In this document: positions 1 to 9,793 of the stretch, piece after piece
Numbering within the stretch: the first letter of the stretch is position 1
How the letters are laid out: each line of letters starts with the position of its first letter
NCBI RefSeq assembly: GCF_008365295.1
Contig: NZ_CP043505.1
Span: forward strand, 372,001-436,000
Origin: Agromyces intestinalis
GTDB lineage: Bacteria > Actinomycetota > Actinomycetes > Actinomycetales > Microbacteriaceae
Direction of reading: 5' to 3'
Length of the DNA stretch: 64,000 nucleotides
Position numbers and translations under genes: made by a program
The notes under the pieces: model-generated
What the model was told of the DNA's origin: nothing
Databases searched by the model: none
The model's input: the letters and a program-made list of their open reading frames with translations, nothing else

Positions 1-653
1 ACCAGCTCTGGGCCGGCGAGCCGCGCGTCGGCGTCTCCGGCGCGCAGCTCGACGCCCACGACCGCGAGCTCGGTCGCGATCGAGCGCTCGAAGGCCGCCT
101 GCACCTCATCGGACTCGAACGGCGGTCGCCACGGCCGCGACTGCGCCACCGCCCAGACCGCCGGCCGGCGCAGCACGAACTCGCCGGGCGAGCCCGGGTC
201 GAGCACGACGAGGTCGGTGCCGTCGTCGGCGGCCGCCAGGGCGACGCGCACCCCGTCGGCGGGCACCGGCCGGGCAGCCGGATTCCAGCGCGACATCGCC
301 GCGACCGACGAGAAGACCGGCAGCACTCGCCGGCCGTCGGGGCCGGCGACCGTGACGATCGAGAGCTCCTGGCTCTTGTCGATGGCGAGACCGTGCGCAC
401 CGAGCTCGATTCCCCCGTCGCCGAGTTCGGCGAGCAGCGGGATCAGGAGCCGCGAGGCGCCGAACGCCTGCACGACATCGGCCTGCCCGCCGTCACCCGA
501 CCGGAAGCGGCCGACGGCTGCCGCGAGCAGCGGCGGTGCGCTGCCGTCGTCGGCCGCATGCGGGTTCTGCTCGAACGACCGCCCCGCCCAGGGGCGACCG
601 GCCGAATCGGCGTCGCCGCCCGGGGTATCCGGTCGCCCAGCGTCCGCGACCAT
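1..653 (-). CDS. SseB family protein, 3' part beyond the window edge
   Basis: The frame opens with ATG at 653-651 and stays open to the window edge, so about 217 residues are visible and the C-terminus is missing. The start overlaps the priA/hisA stop as TGATG, so the two are probably translationally coupled. The protein begins with a Gly/Asp/Ala-rich stretch. It continues into an alpha/beta domain with segments such as FGASRLLIPLLAEL and VLPVFSSVAAMSRWNP, which I recognise as SseB N-terminal type sequence. SseB-like genes commonly follow hisA in actinobacteria. The biochemical role is unknown. The family call is moderately sure and any function is not. Confidence 0.72.
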   Translation of the reverse strand, partial: MVADAGRPDTPGGDADSAGRPWAGRSFEQNPHAADDGSAPPLLAAAVGRFRSGDGGQADVVQAFGASRLLIPLLAELGDGGIELGAHGLAIDKSQELSIVTVAGPDGRRVLPVFSSVAAMSRWNPAARPVPADGVRVALAAADDGTDLVVLDPGSPGEFVLRRPAVWAVAQSRPWRPPFESDEVQAAFERSIATELAVVGVELRAGDADARLAGPEL

Positions 654-1399
654 CAGTGCGAAGCGACGTCCAGGGCTTCGGGCAGCGTGAACGCGCCCGC
701 GTACAGCGCCTTGCCCACGATCGCGCCCTCGAGGCCCTGGGGAACCAGCTCGCGGAGCGTCGCGATGTCGTCGAGGCTCGAGATGCCGCCCGACGCGACG
801 ACGGGGCGGCGTGTGCGCTCCATCACCTGACGAAGCAGGTCGACGTTCGGCCCCTGCAGGGTGCCGTCCTTGGTGACGTCGGTGACGACGTAGCGGGCAG
901 CGCCGGCGTCCTCGAGGCGGTCCATGACGGCCCACAGGTCGCCGCCGTCCTTCGTCCAGCCGCGTGCGGCGAGCGTCGTGCCGCGCACGTCGAGGCCGAC
1001 GGCGATCGCCTCGCCGTACTGCGCGATGACCGAGGCCGCCCACTCGGGGTTCTCGAGGGCCGCGGTGCCGAGGTTGATGCGCTTCGCGCCGATCTCGAGC
1101 GCGTGCTCGAGCGACGCGTCGTCGCGGATGCCGCCCGAGAGCTCGACGTTCACACCTCTGACCTGGCGGATGACCTTCTTCAGCACGCCGCCGTTGGATC
1201 CGCGACCGAATGCCGCGTCGAGGTCGACGAGGTGGATCCACTCGGCGCCCTGGTCGGCCCAGTCGACCGCCGCGTCGACCGGGTCGCCGTAGCTCGTCTC
1301 GGTGCCGGCCTCGCCCTTGGTCAGGCGGACCGCCTTGCCCCCCGCGACGTCGACCGCCGGAAGCAGTACCAGGCGGGGGGTCTTGTTGAACTCACTCAT
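653..1399 (-). CDS. priA: Phosphoribosyl isomerase A (bifunctional HisA/TrpF)
   Basis: A 248-residue (beta/alpha)8 barrel isomerase that converts ProFAR to PRFAR in histidine synthesis. In actinobacteria it usually also performs the TrpF step of tryptophan synthesis. Visible marks are the strand-1 catalytic Asp in LLPAVDV (about residue 17), the phosphate-binding [10 protein letters not shown] and VVASGGISS loops, and the strand-5 segment VTDVTKDGT with the second catalytic Asp. I chose ATG 1399 because GAGGA lies 5 nt upstream; an in-frame ATG at 1447 would add 16 poorly conserved residues. It lies 105 bp after hisH in the same direction. Dual activity is inferred from phylum, not from a diagnostic residue. 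Confidence 0.93.
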   Translation of the reverse strand: MSEFNKTPRLVLLPAVDVAGGKAVRLTKGEAGTETSYGDPVDAAVDWADQGAEWIHLVDLDAAFGRGSNGGVLKKVIRQVRGVNVELSGGIRDDASLEHALEIGAKRINLGTAALENPEWAASVIAQYGEAIAVGLDVRGTTLAARGWTKDGGDLWAVMDRLEDAGAARYVVTDVTKDGTLQGPNVDLLRQVMERTRRPVVASGGISSLDDIATLRELVPQGLEGAIVGKALYAGAFTLPEALDVASH

Positions 1400-1504
1400 C
1401 ACTGTCCTCGAATCGGATGCCGCAAATTCGGCGTTCGGCACAGTCACAGCATCCTAGTCGCGTCGGAGCCCCGGCGTTGACCATCACTGAGGCCGGCTCA
1501 GTTC

Positions 1505-2143
1505 TCAGTCGAGCGATCGCAGCCAGTTCGCGAGCAGCTTGATGCCGGCCTCGGCCGATTTCTCGGGGTGGAACTGCGTCGCCGACAGCGGTCCGTTCTC
1601 GACGGCGGCAAGGAACCGGCCGCCGTGATCGGCCCACGTGAGGCTCGGCCGCGGGAACGGCGGCATGACGTCGAGTGACCACGACTGCGCGGCGAACGAA
1701 TGCACGAAGTAGAAGCGCTCGTCTTCGATGCCGTCGAACAGCACGCTGCCCTCGCCTGCGTCGACCGTGTTCCAGCCCATGTGCGGCAGCACTTCGGCGG
1801 GCAGTTCGGTCACCGAGCCCGGCCACTCGCCGAGGCCCTCGGTGTCGACGCCACGCTCGACGCCGTGCTCGAACATCACCTGCATGCCGACGCAGATGCC
1901 GAGCACCGGCCTGCCGCCGGCGAGTCGCCGGTCGACCACCTCGTCGCCGCGCACCGCGCGAAGCTGCTGCATGACCGCGGCGAACGCGCCGACGCCGGGA
2001 ACCACGAGCCCGTCGGCCTCGAGCGCCGCGGTGCGATCGGCGGTCAGCTCGACCTCGGCTCCGGCACGCTCGAGCGCCTTGGCAGCGGAGTGGACGTTGC
2101 CCGACCCGTAGTCGAGCAGCACCACCCGCTTCGGACGCGTCAC
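1505..2143 (-). CDS. hisH: Imidazole glycerol phosphate synthase, glutaminase subunit
   Basis: A 212-residue class I glutamine amidotransferase that feeds ammonia to HisF for formation of imidazole glycerol phosphate and AICAR. The nucleophile elbow GICVGMQ carries the catalytic Cys. The His-Glu pair of the triad is in QFHPEKS near the C-terminus, and the oxyanion strand PGVGAF is present. The length is normal for HisH. The GTG start shares a GTGA overlap with the hisB stop, so translation is coupled. The HisF partner is not in this window and is expected elsewhere in the genome. Confidence 0.95.
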   Translation of the reverse strand: MTRPKRVVLLDYGSGNVHSAAKALERAGAEVELTADRTAALEADGLVVPGVGAFAAVMQQLRAVRGDEVVDRRLAGGRPVLGICVGMQVMFEHGVERGVDTEGLGEWPGSVTELPAEVLPHMGWNTVDAGEGSVLFDGIEDERFYFVHSFAAQSWSLDVMPPFPRPSLTWADHGGRFLAAVENGPLSATQFHPEKSAEAGIKLLANWLRSLD

Positions 2144-2754
2144 AGGGCGCCCTTCGTCGAGGGGACGCCGCTGACCTGCGGGTCGAACGCCTTCGCCTGG
2201 CGGAACGCGCGCGCGAACGCCTTGAACTCGCTCTCGGCGATGTGGTGCGGGTCACGGCCCGCGAGGACGTTCACGTGCACGGTGAGCGCCGCGTTGTACG
2301 CGATCGCCTCGAACACGTGCCGCACCATCGAACCCGTGAAGTGACCGCCGATGAGGTGGAACTCGAAGCCCTCGGGCTCGCCGGTGTGCACCAGGTACGG
2401 CCGCCCCGAGATGTCGACGACGGCCTGCGTGAGTGCGTCGTCGAGCGGCACCAGCGCGTCGCCGTAGCGCGAGATGCCGCGCTTGTCGCCGAGCGACTCG
2501 CGGATCGCCTGCCCCAGCACGATGCCCACGTCCTCGACGGTGTGATGAACGTCGATGTGCACGTCGCCCGTCGCCCGAACGGTGAGGTCGGTCAGCGAGT
2601 GCTTCGCGAACGCGGTGAGCAGGTGGTCGTAGAACGGCACGCCCGTCTCGATGTCGCTGGTGCCGGTGCCGTCGAGGTCGACCGACAGGTCGATGCTCGA
2701 TTCGCTCGTCTCGCGCTGCACGCGGGCGATCCGCCGTGCGGTCGGGGTGGTCAT
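2140..2754 (-). CDS. hisB: Imidazoleglycerol-phosphate dehydratase
   Basis: A 204-residue manganese enzyme for the sixth step of histidine synthesis. Both repeats of the fold are visible with their metal-binding histidine motifs: [15 protein letters not shown] and the later [26 protein letters not shown] supplies the other typical block. It is the monofunctional actinobacterial form, without the phosphatase domain of E. coli HisB. A TAGGAT -10 hexamer lies 6 nt before ATG 2754, suggesting a leaderless transcript starting at hisB itself. A weaker AGGA also lies upstream, so a leadered mRNA from hisC remains possible. Confidence 0.95.
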   Translation of the reverse strand: MTTPTARRIARVQRETSESSIDLSVDLDGTGTSDIETGVPFYDHLLTAFAKHSLTDLTVRATGDVHIDVHHTVEDVGIVLGQAIRESLGDKRGISRYGDALVPLDDALTQAVVDISGRPYLVHTGEPEGFEFHLIGGHFTGSMVRHVFEAIAYNAALTVHVNVLAGRDPHHIAESEFKAFARAFRQAKAFDPQVSGVPSTKGAL

Positions 2755-2760
2755 ACGTCC

Positions 2761-2766
2761 ATCCTA
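2761..2766 (-). promoter_or_regulatory. -10 hexamer TAGGAT for hisB (leaderless type)
   Basis: TAGGAT on the minus strand is separated from the hisB ATG by 6 nt (2755-2760), placing the expected transcription start at or next to the start codon. This inference rests only on the hexamer and its spacing. Confidence 0.45.
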
Positions 2767-2828
2767 TTCGGGCCGATTCGGCACGTCTCGGCGCGCTTCG
2801 TATGCCCTTCGGGCAAGCGGTTCGGGCA

Positions 2829-3917
2829 CTACCCGTGGCGGTTCGGAGCGAACGCGGCGATCGCCTCGAGGAACGCGGTCGTCTCGATCTCGGTGCCGGC
2901 CGTGACGCGGAGGGTGTTGGGCAGGCCGATCTCGCGGATCAGGATGCCTCGGGCCAGCAGCGCCTCGAACACGGCGTGCGGGTCGTCGACGCCACCGAAG
3001 AGCACGAAGTTCGAGCCGCTGCGGTACGGGTGGAAGCCGAGCCGGGAGAGCTCGGCCGAGATGCGCTCACGCTGGCCGCGGATTTCGTCGACCATCCCGA
3101 GCATGAGGTCGCTGTGCGCGAGTGCCCCCAGCGCGGCCGCCTGAGTCAGCGCCGACAGGTGGTACGGCAGCCGTACGAGCCGCAGCGCGTCGACGACCGC
3201 CGGATCGGCGGCGAGGTAGCCGACCCGCGCGCCCGCGAACGCGAACGCCTTGCTCATCGTGCGCGAGACGACCAGGCGCGGGTGGTCGGGCAGCAGTTCG
3301 AGCGCGCTCGGCGTGCCGGGGTCGGCGAACTCGTGGTACGCCTCGTCGACGATCACGATGCCGTGCGCCGCGTCCGCGACCGCACGGATCGTCTCGAGCG
3401 ACAGCGGCGTGCCGGTGGGGTTGTTCGGCGCGCAGAGCAGCACCAGGTCGGGGTCGTGCTCGCGGATGGCACGCACCGCCGTGTCGGGCGAGAGCTCGAA
3501 CTCCTCGTCGCGAGGGGCGGCGATCCATGCGGTGCCGGTGCCCGACGCGAGCAACGAGTACATCGAGTACGTCGGCGCGAAGCCGAGGGCCGTGCGGCCC
3601 GGCCCGCCGAACGCCTGCAGCAGGTGCTGCAGCACCTCGTTCGAGCCGTTCGCCGCCCAGAGCTGCTCACGGACGAGCCCGTGCCCCAGGTAGGCGGCGA
3701 GCGCGTCGCGCAGTTCGGTGAACTCGCGGTCGGGGTATCGATTCAGCCCGATCACGGCGGCGGCGATTCGAGCGACGATGTCGTGGGCGACTGCCTCGGG
3801 GATCGGATGGGTGTTCTCGTTGACGTTGAGGGCGACGGGGACGACCTCCTGCGGAGCCCCGTAGGGCGACTTGCCGCGGAGGTCGTCTCGGATGGGGAGG
3901 TCGTCGAGGCTCGTCAC
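2829..3917 (-). CDS. hisC: Histidinol-phosphate aminotransferase
   Basis: A 362-residue fold-type I PLP enzyme that transaminates imidazole acetol phosphate. The PLP lysine lies in RTMSKAFAFAGARVGY, the Asp that pairs with the pyridine nitrogen in IVIVDEAYHEF, and the substrate-phosphate region in LWAANGSNEVLQH. NPTGTP and the C-terminal RVTAGTEIE complete the family signature. It starts with GTG 3917, preceded by TAGCAT at 6 nt, so a leaderless mRNA is likely. hisB follows 74 bp downstream. A hisD gene, often first in actinobacterial his operons, is not upstream; a LysM gene is there instead. Confidence 0.94.
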   Translation of the reverse strand: MTSLDDLPIRDDLRGKSPYGAPQEVVPVALNVNENTHPIPEAVAHDIVARIAAAVIGLNRYPDREFTELRDALAAYLGHGLVREQLWAANGSNEVLQHLLQAFGGPGRTALGFAPTYSMYSLLASGTGTAWIAAPRDEEFELSPDTAVRAIREHDPDLVLLCAPNNPTGTPLSLETIRAVADAAHGIVIVDEAYHEFADPGTPSALELLPDHPRLVVSRTMSKAFAFAGARVGYLAADPAVVDALRLVRLPYHLSALTQAAALGALAHSDLMLGMVDEIRGQRERISAELSRLGFHPYRSGSNFVLFGGVDDPHAVFEALLARGILIREIGLPNTLRVTAGTEIETTAFLEAIAAFAPNRHG

Positions 3918-3923
3918 CCGAAC

Positions 3924-3929
3924 ATGCTA
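3924..3929 (-). promoter_or_regulatory. -10 hexamer TAGCAT for hisC (leaderless type)
   Basis: TAGCAT lies 6 nt before GTG 3917, and no Shine-Dalgarno sequence sits between them. This is probably the main promoter of the his genes, since nothing in the his pathway lies upstream. Confidence 0.5.
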
Positions 3930-3981
3930 GCCGCGCCGTCGAACGCGAGCCCGCCGAGTGCGACGCCGTCGACGCGCGAGG

Positions 3982-4419
3982 TCACTCGAAGACGGGGAGC
4001 GCGAGTTGCTGACCGGGCTGGATCGCGTCGCGCAGCCCGTTGAGGCGCACGATCTCGTCGATGATCTCGCGCGGGTCTTCGCCGGGGGCGATCGATTCGG
4101 CGAGCTCCCAGAGCGTGTCGCCGGTCGCGACCGTCACGGTGCGGAACGACGTCGCGCCGCGGACGGGGTCGGTGTCGGCCGCCGCGGCACCGGCACCGAG
4201 CACGGCCATCGCCGTGAACAGTGCGATGGGGACGCCGGCGACAGCCGTCAGCACCACTCGCCCACGGCGGGTGAGGCGCAGCCGCGTGCGCGGCGCGAGC
4301 GGCGTGCCCGGGCCGGAGACCGGTGATGCCCCGGCCTGCGACGACGTGGCCGACGAGAGCACGGCGGGCGGCGGTGGTGCGTACCCGCCGATGGATCCGG
4401 TTGCGGCGAACGAGCTCAT
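3982..4419 (-). CDS. LysM-domain membrane-anchored protein
   Basis: A 145-residue protein with a Pro/Ser-rich cytoplasmic N-terminus, an RLRLTRRGR basic patch, and one hydrophobic membrane segment (about residues 55-80, TAVAGVPIALFTAMAVL). An outside C-terminal LysM-like domain follows, with VATGDTLWELAESIAPGEDPREIIDEI and NGLRDAIQPGQQLALP. LysM domains bind peptidoglycan glycans, so it probably sits at the cell surface. I chose ATG 4419 because GGAGGGG precedes it. The frame continues upstream to 4590 but that part has no family character. It is divergent from lexA, an arrangement common in Microbacteriaceae; the role is unknown. Confidence 0.85.
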   Translation of the reverse strand: MSSFAATGSIGGYAPPPPAVLSSATSSQAGASPVSGPGTPLAPRTRLRLTRRGRVVLTAVAGVPIALFTAMAVLGAGAAAADTDPVRGATSFRTVTVATGDTLWELAESIAPGEDPREIIDEIVRLNGLRDAIQPGQQLALPVFE

Positions 4420-4563
4420 GACCCCTCCGATTGCGTGGCGAGTCGTGTCGGGCGCTCGGCCGGGAGCGCCCGACACGAAACTCTGTTCCGAATGTATCTT
4501 CGAATGAACTGAAGCGCAACCACCCGGCGCCCGGGATTCTTCGCGCGCGCGTTCGCGACACGC

Positions 4564-4579
4564 TCGAACAGATGTTTGC
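4564..4579 (+). promoter_or_regulatory. SOS box (LexA operator) upstream of lexA
   Basis: TCGAACAGATGTTTGC fits the actinobacterial LexA consensus TCGAAC-N4-GTTCGA with two mismatches in the right half. It lies about 100 bp before the chosen lexA start and could serve both lexA and the divergent LysM gene. Autoregulation of lexA through such a box is established in related genera. Confidence 0.75.
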
Positions 4580-4677
4580 CGCATGCTCACCGCCCGGATA
4601 CAGTTTCGAATGTCGACACGAGTCGATCACCTACCACCGACATCGGCCCGGTGCGGCCGCAACGAGGGGCGGATCCC

Positions 4678-5367
4678 GTGACCAACCAGACCGAGGGCCA
4701 GCGCGACACCGGGCGGGTGCGCCGCCGGCGCAACCTCAGCCCGAAGCAGGTCTCGATCCTCGAGGTGATCCAGTCGTCGGTGGCCTCACGCGGGTACCCG
4801 CCGAGCATGCGCGAGATCGGCGACGCCGTCGGGCTCTCGTCGCTCTCGAGCGTCACGCACCAGCTCAACCAGCTCGAACTCGCCGGTTACCTCCGACGCG
4901 ACCCGAATCGGCCGCGTGCGCTCGAGGTGCTCATCGAGCTGCCCGGCTCCGAGGAGCGCACCGCCGAGTCGGGCTCGGCGGCCCCGGTGGGCGACGCCGC
5001 GATGGTGCCGCTCGTCGGTCGCATCGCGGCGGGCGTGCCGATCACGGCCGAGCAGCAGATCGAAGAGGTCTTCCCGCTCCCCCGCCAGCTCGTCGGCAAG
5101 GGCGAGCTGTTCATCCTGAAGGTCGTCGGCGAATCGATGATCGACGCCGCGATCTGCGACGGCGACTGGGTCGTCGTGCGCTCGCAGCCCACCGCCGAGA
5201 ACGGCGAGATCGTCGCGGCGATGCTCGACGGCGAGGCGACCGTGAAGGTGCTGCGCCAGCGCGACGGCCACACGTGGCTGCTGCCCCGCAACACCGCCTT
5301 CGAGCCGATTCTCGGCGACCACGCCGAGGTGCTCGGCAAGGTCGTCGCGGTGATGCGCGCGGTCTAG
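4678..5367 (+). CDS. lexA: LexA repressor
   Basis: A 229-residue SOS repressor with self-cleaving protease. The N-terminal winged helix (residues about 19-85) includes [15 protein letters not shown] and the recognition segment [12 protein letters not shown] linker follows, then the S24-type domain. The cleavage bond is A118-G119 in RIAAGVP, the nucleophile is S153 in GESM, and the general base is K190 in EATVKVL. GTG 4678 was chosen because GAGGGGCGG precedes it; upstream in-frame codons begin inside the SOS box. The last bases are shared with the convergent hydrolase gene: CTAG gives a stop on both strands. Confidence 0.96.
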   Translation: MTNQTEGQRDTGRVRRRRNLSPKQVSILEVIQSSVASRGYPPSMREIGDAVGLSSLSSVTHQLNQLELAGYLRRDPNRPRALEVLIELPGSEERTAESGSAAPVGDAAMVPLVGRIAAGVPITAEQQIEEVFPLPRQLVGKGELFILKVVGESMIDAAICDGDWVVVRSQPTAENGEIVAAMLDGEATVKVLRQRDGHTWLLPRNTAFEPILGDHAEVLGKVVAVMRAV

Positions 5368-6131
5368 CGAATCGACACCGGCACCGGCACCGGCACCGGC
5401 GCGACCGTCGGCGCGAGCGAGCCCAGCCAATCGGTCACGGTTCGCATGAACCCCGGGTGGTCGTCGCGGAACACGGTATGCCCGGTGCCGGGCAGGGTCT
5501 GCACCGTCATGCCGAGCAGGCGCAGCGAGGCGGCCGCCGCATCCGTGATGAGCAGGCTCTTCTCGGCGAGCACGACGAGGCTCGGCGCGACGAGGCGGGC
5601 GGGCGGCATGAGCGGGCGGGTGTCGGCGAAGCCGAGAATGGTGCGCTTGTCCCAGTCGCGCAGCGTCGCCAGCTCGATCTCGACGTCGGCCGGGTCCCAG
5701 CGGGGGTTCATTTTCACGAGGGCCGATCGTCGCGGGCGCGGCGCGACCGCGAAGAAGGCCTTGAAGAGCATGCCCCGGATGCCGCGGGGGAACGCGAACG
5801 CGGGGTCGACGTAGATCGCGGCGCGGGGAGCGAGCCGATCGGCGACGAGGCTCGCGACGAGGGCGCCGAGCGAGTGCCCCATGACCACGTCAGGCGCACC
5901 GTCGAGCATCGGTTCGAGGGTCTCGATGACGTCGTCGGCCCACGACGACGGCGAGTAGCTGCGAGAGCGCGGGCTGCGGCCGTGACCGGCGAGGTCGACG
6001 GCGATCACCCGGAAGCCGTGCTGCTCGAGTTCGGCGGTCACCCGGTGCCAGGCGCGCGAGTCGGACATGATGCCGTGGACGAGGATCGCGGTCCGGGGCC
6101 CCGCCCCCGACTCCTGCACTGCGAGCTGCAT
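5364..6131 (-). CDS. Alpha/beta-fold hydrolase
   Basis: A 255-residue serine hydrolase of unknown substrate. The oxyanion-hole motif [10 protein letters not shown] is near residue 20, the nucleophile elbow GHSLGA near 93, and the catalytic His lies in [24 protein letters not shown] is typical of the alpha/beta hydrolase core. The C-terminus is a Val-Pro repeat coded by four CACCGG hexamers (5376-5399), which may be length-variable. The gene converges on lexA with a 4-bp CTAG overlap of stop codons, and it lies downstream of metE behind a strong hairpin. It could be an esterase, lipase or peroxidase; nothing here decides. Confidence 0.82.
   Translation of the reverse strand: MQLAVQESGAGPRTAILVHGIMSDSRAWHRVTAELEQHGFRVIAVDLAGHGRSPRSRSYSPSSWADDVIETLEPMLDGAPDVVMGHSLGALVASLVADRLAPRAAIYVDPAFAFPRGIRGMLFKAFFAVAPRPRRSALVKMNPRWDPADVEIELATLRDWDKRTILGFADTRPLMPPARLVAPSLVVLAEKSLLITDAAAASLRLLGMTVQTLPGTGHTVFRDDHPGFMRTVTDWLGSLAPTVAPVPVPVPVSIR
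5376..5399. repeat. (CACCGG)4 hexanucleotide repeat
   Basis: Four perfect CACCGG units sit inside the 3' end of the hydrolase gene and encode its Pro-Val tail. Because the unit is a multiple of three, slippage would lengthen or shorten the tail without a frameshift. Confidence 0.85.
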
Positions 6132-6170
6132 GCCCAGAGCGTACGGCCGCCGGCTGTGCGTCGGCCCGGC

Positions 6171-6210
6171 CGCGGCTGAGCGGATGCTTCGAGTCATCCG
6201 CTCAGCCGCG
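6171..6210 (-). terminator. Hairpin terminator after metE
   Basis: Perfect 16-bp inverted arms (6171-6186 and 6195-6210) with an 8-nt loop lie between the metE stop and the hydrolase start. There is no clear U tract. The stem includes GCGGATG/CATCCGC, part of the frequent window motif. Confidence 0.7.
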
Positions 6211-6232
6211 CCGCCCGCGCGAACGGGCGGGC

Positions 6233-8560
6233 TCAGCCCGCCAACGCGGCGCGCACCTCCCGTGCCGCTTCGACGACGTGACGCAGCGAGGCGACCGTCT
6301 CGTCGTAACCTCGGGTCTTCAGGCCGCAGTCGGGGTTCACCCAGAGCCGAGTCGCCGGGATCTCGGCGACGGCGCGCTCGAGGAGCGATCGCACCTCCTC
6401 CGCGCTCGGCACCCGCGGCGAATGGATGTCGTAGACCCCCGGACCGATGCCGTGGTCGAACCCGCTCGAGGCGAGGTCGTCGACGACCTCCATCCGGCTG
6501 CGTGCGGCTTCGATGCTCGTGACATCCGCATCGAGCCCGCGGATCGCGTCGATGATCGCACCGAACTCGGAGTAGCAGAGGTGGGTGTGCACCTGCGTGT
6601 CGGGGGCCGCCCCGCCCGTGGCGAGCCGGAACGCTCCCACCGACCAGTCGAGGTAGGCGGGCTGGTCGGCCCGGCGCAGCGGCAGCAGTTCGCGAAGCGC
6701 GGGTTCGTCGACCTGGATGACCCGGATGCCCGCGCGCTCGAGATCGGCGACCTCGTCGCGCAGAGCCAGTGCGACCTGCGTCGCAGTATCGCCGAGCGGC
6801 TGGTCGTCGCGTACGAACGACCACGCGAGGATCGTGACGGGGCCCGTGAGCATGCCTTTCACCGGCTTCTCGGTGAGCGACTGCGCGTACGCCGACCACT
6901 CGACCGTCATCGGCGCGGGCCGCGACACGTCGCCCCACAGGATCGACGGCCGCGTGCACCGCGACCCGTACGACTGCACCCACCCGTGCTCGGTGACGGC
7001 GAACCCGTCGAGGAGCTCGGCGAAGTACTGCACCATGTCGTTGCGCTCGGGCTCGCCGTGCACGAGCACGTCGAGGCCCAGCTCCTCCTGGAGGCGGATG
7101 ACCCGTTCGATCTCACCGCGCATCGCGGCGCGGTAGCCGTCGTCGTCGAGCTCGCCGCCGGCGAGGTGCGCTCGCGCCCGGCGGATCTCGGAGGTCTGCG
7201 GGAAGGACCCGATCGTCGTGGTGGGCAACTCGGGCAGACCGAGCGACGCCTGCGCCTCGACTCGAGCGCCGTAGCCGACACGGGCGAAGTCGGCGCTGGA
7301 CAGCGCCGCCACCCGGGCGCGCACGGCCGGTTCCCGGACCCCGGGCGCGGCGGCTCGGTCGGCCAGCGCACGCGACGCGGCATCCAACTCGTCGGAGATG
7401 GCCGCGCGCCCTTCGGCCAGCCCACGAGCGAGCACCGCCACCTGCCCGACCTTCTGATCGGCGAAGGCGAGCCAGCTGCGCAGTCGAGCGTCGAGCGCGG
7501 TCTCGTCGTCGACGTCGTGCGGCACATGCTGCAGCGACGTCGACGTCGACACCGCCACGCTCGCCGACCGCGAGCGCAGCGCGTCAGCGCGATCGAAAGC
7601 GGCGGCGAGGTCGCCGCGCCAGATGTTGCGACCGTCGACGACGCCGGCGACGAGGGTCTTGGCGGCGAGCGCCTCCTCGGTCGCCGGGTCGAGCAGGTCG
7701 GGCACCGCGCCGCGCACGAGATCGAGGCCGATCGCCTCGGCGGGCGATGCCGCCAGCACCGCGAGCGCGTCGCCCAGCTCGCCGTACGGCGCGGCGACGA
7801 AGATCGCCGGGCGGTCGTCGGCCGCACCGAGCACGTCGTACGCCTCCGCGGCCGCAACGAGCGCCCGCTCGCGGGAGTCGGGCAGCGACTCGCTCACGAG
7901 CGCCGGCTCGTCGAGCTGCACCCACTCGGCACCCGCCGCTCGCAGATCGGCGAGCAGCCGGGCGTAGACGGGCAGCAGATCGCCGAGGCGGTCGATCGGC
8001 CGGAACCCGGCCGGGGCGCCGTCGGCAGGCTTGGCGAGCAGCAGCAGCGAGACCGGGCCCACGAGCACCGGCCGGGTGACGAACCCGGCGGCACGCGCCT
8101 CGACCACGTGCGCGACGAGGTCGTCGCTGCGTGCCGCGAACACCGTCTCGGGCGCGATCTCGGGCACGAGGTAGTGGTAGTTCGTGTCGAACCATTTCGT
8201 CATCTCGAGGGGTGCGTCGACGCCGTCGCCGCGTGCGAGGGTGAACGCGCCGTCGAGGTCGACTCCGCCGGCGCCGCGCAGGTGCTCGAATCGCGGCGGC
8301 ACCGCGCCGGTCGCCACGATCGCGTCGAGCACCTGGTCGTAGTGCGAGAAGGTCTCGGGGATCGACGAGTCGGTGCGACCGAGGCCGAGCTCGGCAAGTC
8401 GTTCGCGCGTCGCCGTGCGCAGGTCGGCCGCGCGGGCCGCGAGCTCGGCCGCGTCGATCGCGCCCGACCAGTACGCCTCGACGGCGCGCTTGAGTTCGCG
8501 GCGACGGCCGATGCGTGGGTACCCGAGCACGGTGCCGTGGGGGAAGGTTGCGGCGGTCAT
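6233..8560 (-). CDS. metE: Cobalamin-independent methionine synthase
   Basis: A 775-residue zinc enzyme that transfers the methyl group of methyl-tetrahydropteroyl-glutamate to homocysteine. The N-terminal folate half begins [15 protein letters not shown]. The C-terminal catalytic half starts around [10 protein letters not shown]. Zinc ligands are visible in HTHLCYSEF (His, Cys), in a downstream Glu region, and in [11 protein letters not shown] (Cys). [16 protein letters not shown] and [10 protein letters not shown] are further signatures. The start overlaps the metF stop as ATGA, so metF-metE is one coupled operon supplying methyl groups for methionine. The length is normal for the family. 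Confidence 0.97.
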   Translation of the reverse strand: MTAATFPHGTVLGYPRIGRRRELKRAVEAYWSGAIDAAELAARAADLRTATRERLAELGLGRTDSSIPETFSHYDQVLDAIVATGAVPPRFEHLRGAGGVDLDGAFTLARGDGVDAPLEMTKWFDTNYHYLVPEIAPETVFAARSDDLVAHVVEARAAGFVTRPVLVGPVSLLLLAKPADGAPAGFRPIDRLGDLLPVYARLLADLRAAGAEWVQLDEPALVSESLPDSRERALVAAAEAYDVLGAADDRPAIFVAAPYGELGDALAVLAASPAEAIGLDLVRGAVPDLLDPATEEALAAKTLVAGVVDGRNIWRGDLAAAFDRADALRSRSASVAVSTSTSLQHVPHDVDDETALDARLRSWLAFADQKVGQVAVLARGLAEGRAAISDELDAASRALADRAAAPGVREPAVRARVAALSSADFARVGYGARVEAQASLGLPELPTTTIGSFPQTSEIRRARAHLAGGELDDDGYRAAMRGEIERVIRLQEELGLDVLVHGEPERNDMVQYFAELLDGFAVTEHGWVQSYGSRCTRPSILWGDVSRPAPMTVEWSAYAQSLTEKPVKGMLTGPVTILAWSFVRDDQPLGDTATQVALALRDEVADLERAGIRVIQVDEPALRELLPLRRADQPAYLDWSVGAFRLATGGAAPDTQVHTHLCYSEFGAIIDAIRGLDADVTSIEAARSRMEVVDDLASSGFDHGIGPGVYDIHSPRVPSAEEVRSLLERAVAEIPATRLWVNPDCGLKTRGYDETVASLRHVVEAAREVRAALAG

Positions 8561-9531
8561 CGTTCTGATGCGGTCCTCTCGTCGGTGATGCCGACCCGCT
8601 CGAGCACGTCGAGCACGGCCTCATGGCGGTTGAAGGTGTACAGGTGCACGCCGGGTGGGCTGCCCGCGAGGACGTCGCTGACGAGTCGGGCGGCGAACGC
8701 GACGCCGAGTTCGGTCTGCGCCTCGAGATCGGGCTCGACCTCGAGCCCGATCTCGAGCTCGGACGGCGGCACGACCCCGGTCAGCTCGGTCAGCCTCGCG
8801 AGTCGGGCGGGCGAGGTGACCGGCATGATTCCGGGGAGGATGGGGATCGTCACGCCGGCGGCGCGGGCACGCTCGACGAAGTCGAGGTAGTGCTCGGCAT
8901 GCCAGAAGAGCTGGGTGATCGCGAGATTCGCCCCGGCCACCTCTTTCGCGAGGAGCGCGTCGATGTCCTGGCTGAGGTTGCGCGAGCGCGGATGCCCCGT
9001 CGGGAATGCCGCGACCGCCACCCGCTCGGGCCGGGGGCGATCGGCGATGCGCGACGCGCCGGGCACGCCCGACATGGTCGCGGTGCCGAACGGCTCGCGC
9101 TCCTGCTGGACTCGATGGATGAGCTGCACGAGCTCGGCCGCAGTGCGCAGCTCGCCGAGACCGGCGTCGGGGTCGTGCGGGTCGACGCCGACGGGCGGGT
9201 CGCCGCGCAGTGCCAGGAAGCTCGTGATGCCCGCGTCGAGGAACTCGCGCACGAGCCGGTTGGCCTCCTCGTGCGTCGAGCCGACGCAGGTGAGATGGGC
9301 CATCGGTTCGACGTCGGTGTGTTCGAGGAGGTAGCGCAGCACCGTCAACGAGCGGTCGCGCGTCGACCCGCCGGCACCGAAGGTCACCGAGATGAACGCG
9401 GGTCGCGCCTCGGCGAGCCGGTCGATGGTGCGGCCGAGCGCGAGCGCCGCCGCGTCGGAACGGGGCGGGAAGAGCTCGAACGACACCGGCGGTCGGCCGG
9501 CGGTGTGGGAATCAGGCCCCTGCGCGGTCAT
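8557..9531 (-). CDS. metF: 5,10-Methylenetetrahydrofolate reductase
   Basis: A 324-residue flavoprotein that makes methyl-tetrahydrofolate for MetE. Typical blocks are [10 protein letters not shown] near the start, [34 protein letters not shown] and LAITQLFW. I place the start at ATG 9531 (MTAQGP) because CGAGG lies at proper spacing; an ATG two codons upstream lies too close to it. It is the first gene of the metF-metE operon. The 262 bp upstream, before hflX, shows no cobalamin or SAM riboswitch that I can recognise. Confidence 0.95.
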   Translation of the reverse strand: MTAQGPDSHTAGRPPVSFELFPPRSDAAALALGRTIDRLAEARPAFISVTFGAGGSTRDRSLTVLRYLLEHTDVEPMAHLTCVGSTHEEANRLVREFLDAGITSFLALRGDPPVGVDPHDPDAGLGELRTAAELVQLIHRVQQEREPFGTATMSGVPGASRIADRPRPERVAVAAFPTGHPRSRNLSQDIDALLAKEVAGANLAITQLFWHAEHYLDFVERARAAGVTIPILPGIMPVTSPARLARLTELTGVVPPSELEIGLEVEPDLEAQTELGVAFAARLVSDVLAGSPPGVHLYTFNRHEAVLDVLERVGITDERTASER

Positions 9532-9793
9532 CTGCATCCTCGAGAGATGCCGTCACACGGGATGCGGCACGCCGCGCTCCCCGCGGGACGGCGGGTCTGC
9601 TCGCGGGCGGGTGCCGGGCTCGGCGGTCGCTCCTGGCGGCGGGCATCCGGCCCGTCGCCGACGATCATCTGCGACGATACGCCAGGTCGGGTCGCGTACG
9701 CGGGAAATGTGACCGAGGGTGACGGATGCCGCGAAGCCGCGTCGTCCGAAGCGGCTCAGTCGACCGGATCGGTCGCCGCGGCCGGTCGATCGA

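Noticed and set aside
6278-8890. An 870-codon plus-strand open frame opposite metE
   Set aside because: It is a GC-skew shadow of the coding frame of metE and metF. Its translation is rich in Arg, Gly and His without any family motif, whereas metE on the other strand is complete.
9532-9793. A possible cobalamin or SAM riboswitch before metF-metE
   Set aside because: B12 control of metE is common in actinobacteria, but I find no GCCACTG-type B12 box or SAM-element core in this gap on the minus strand.
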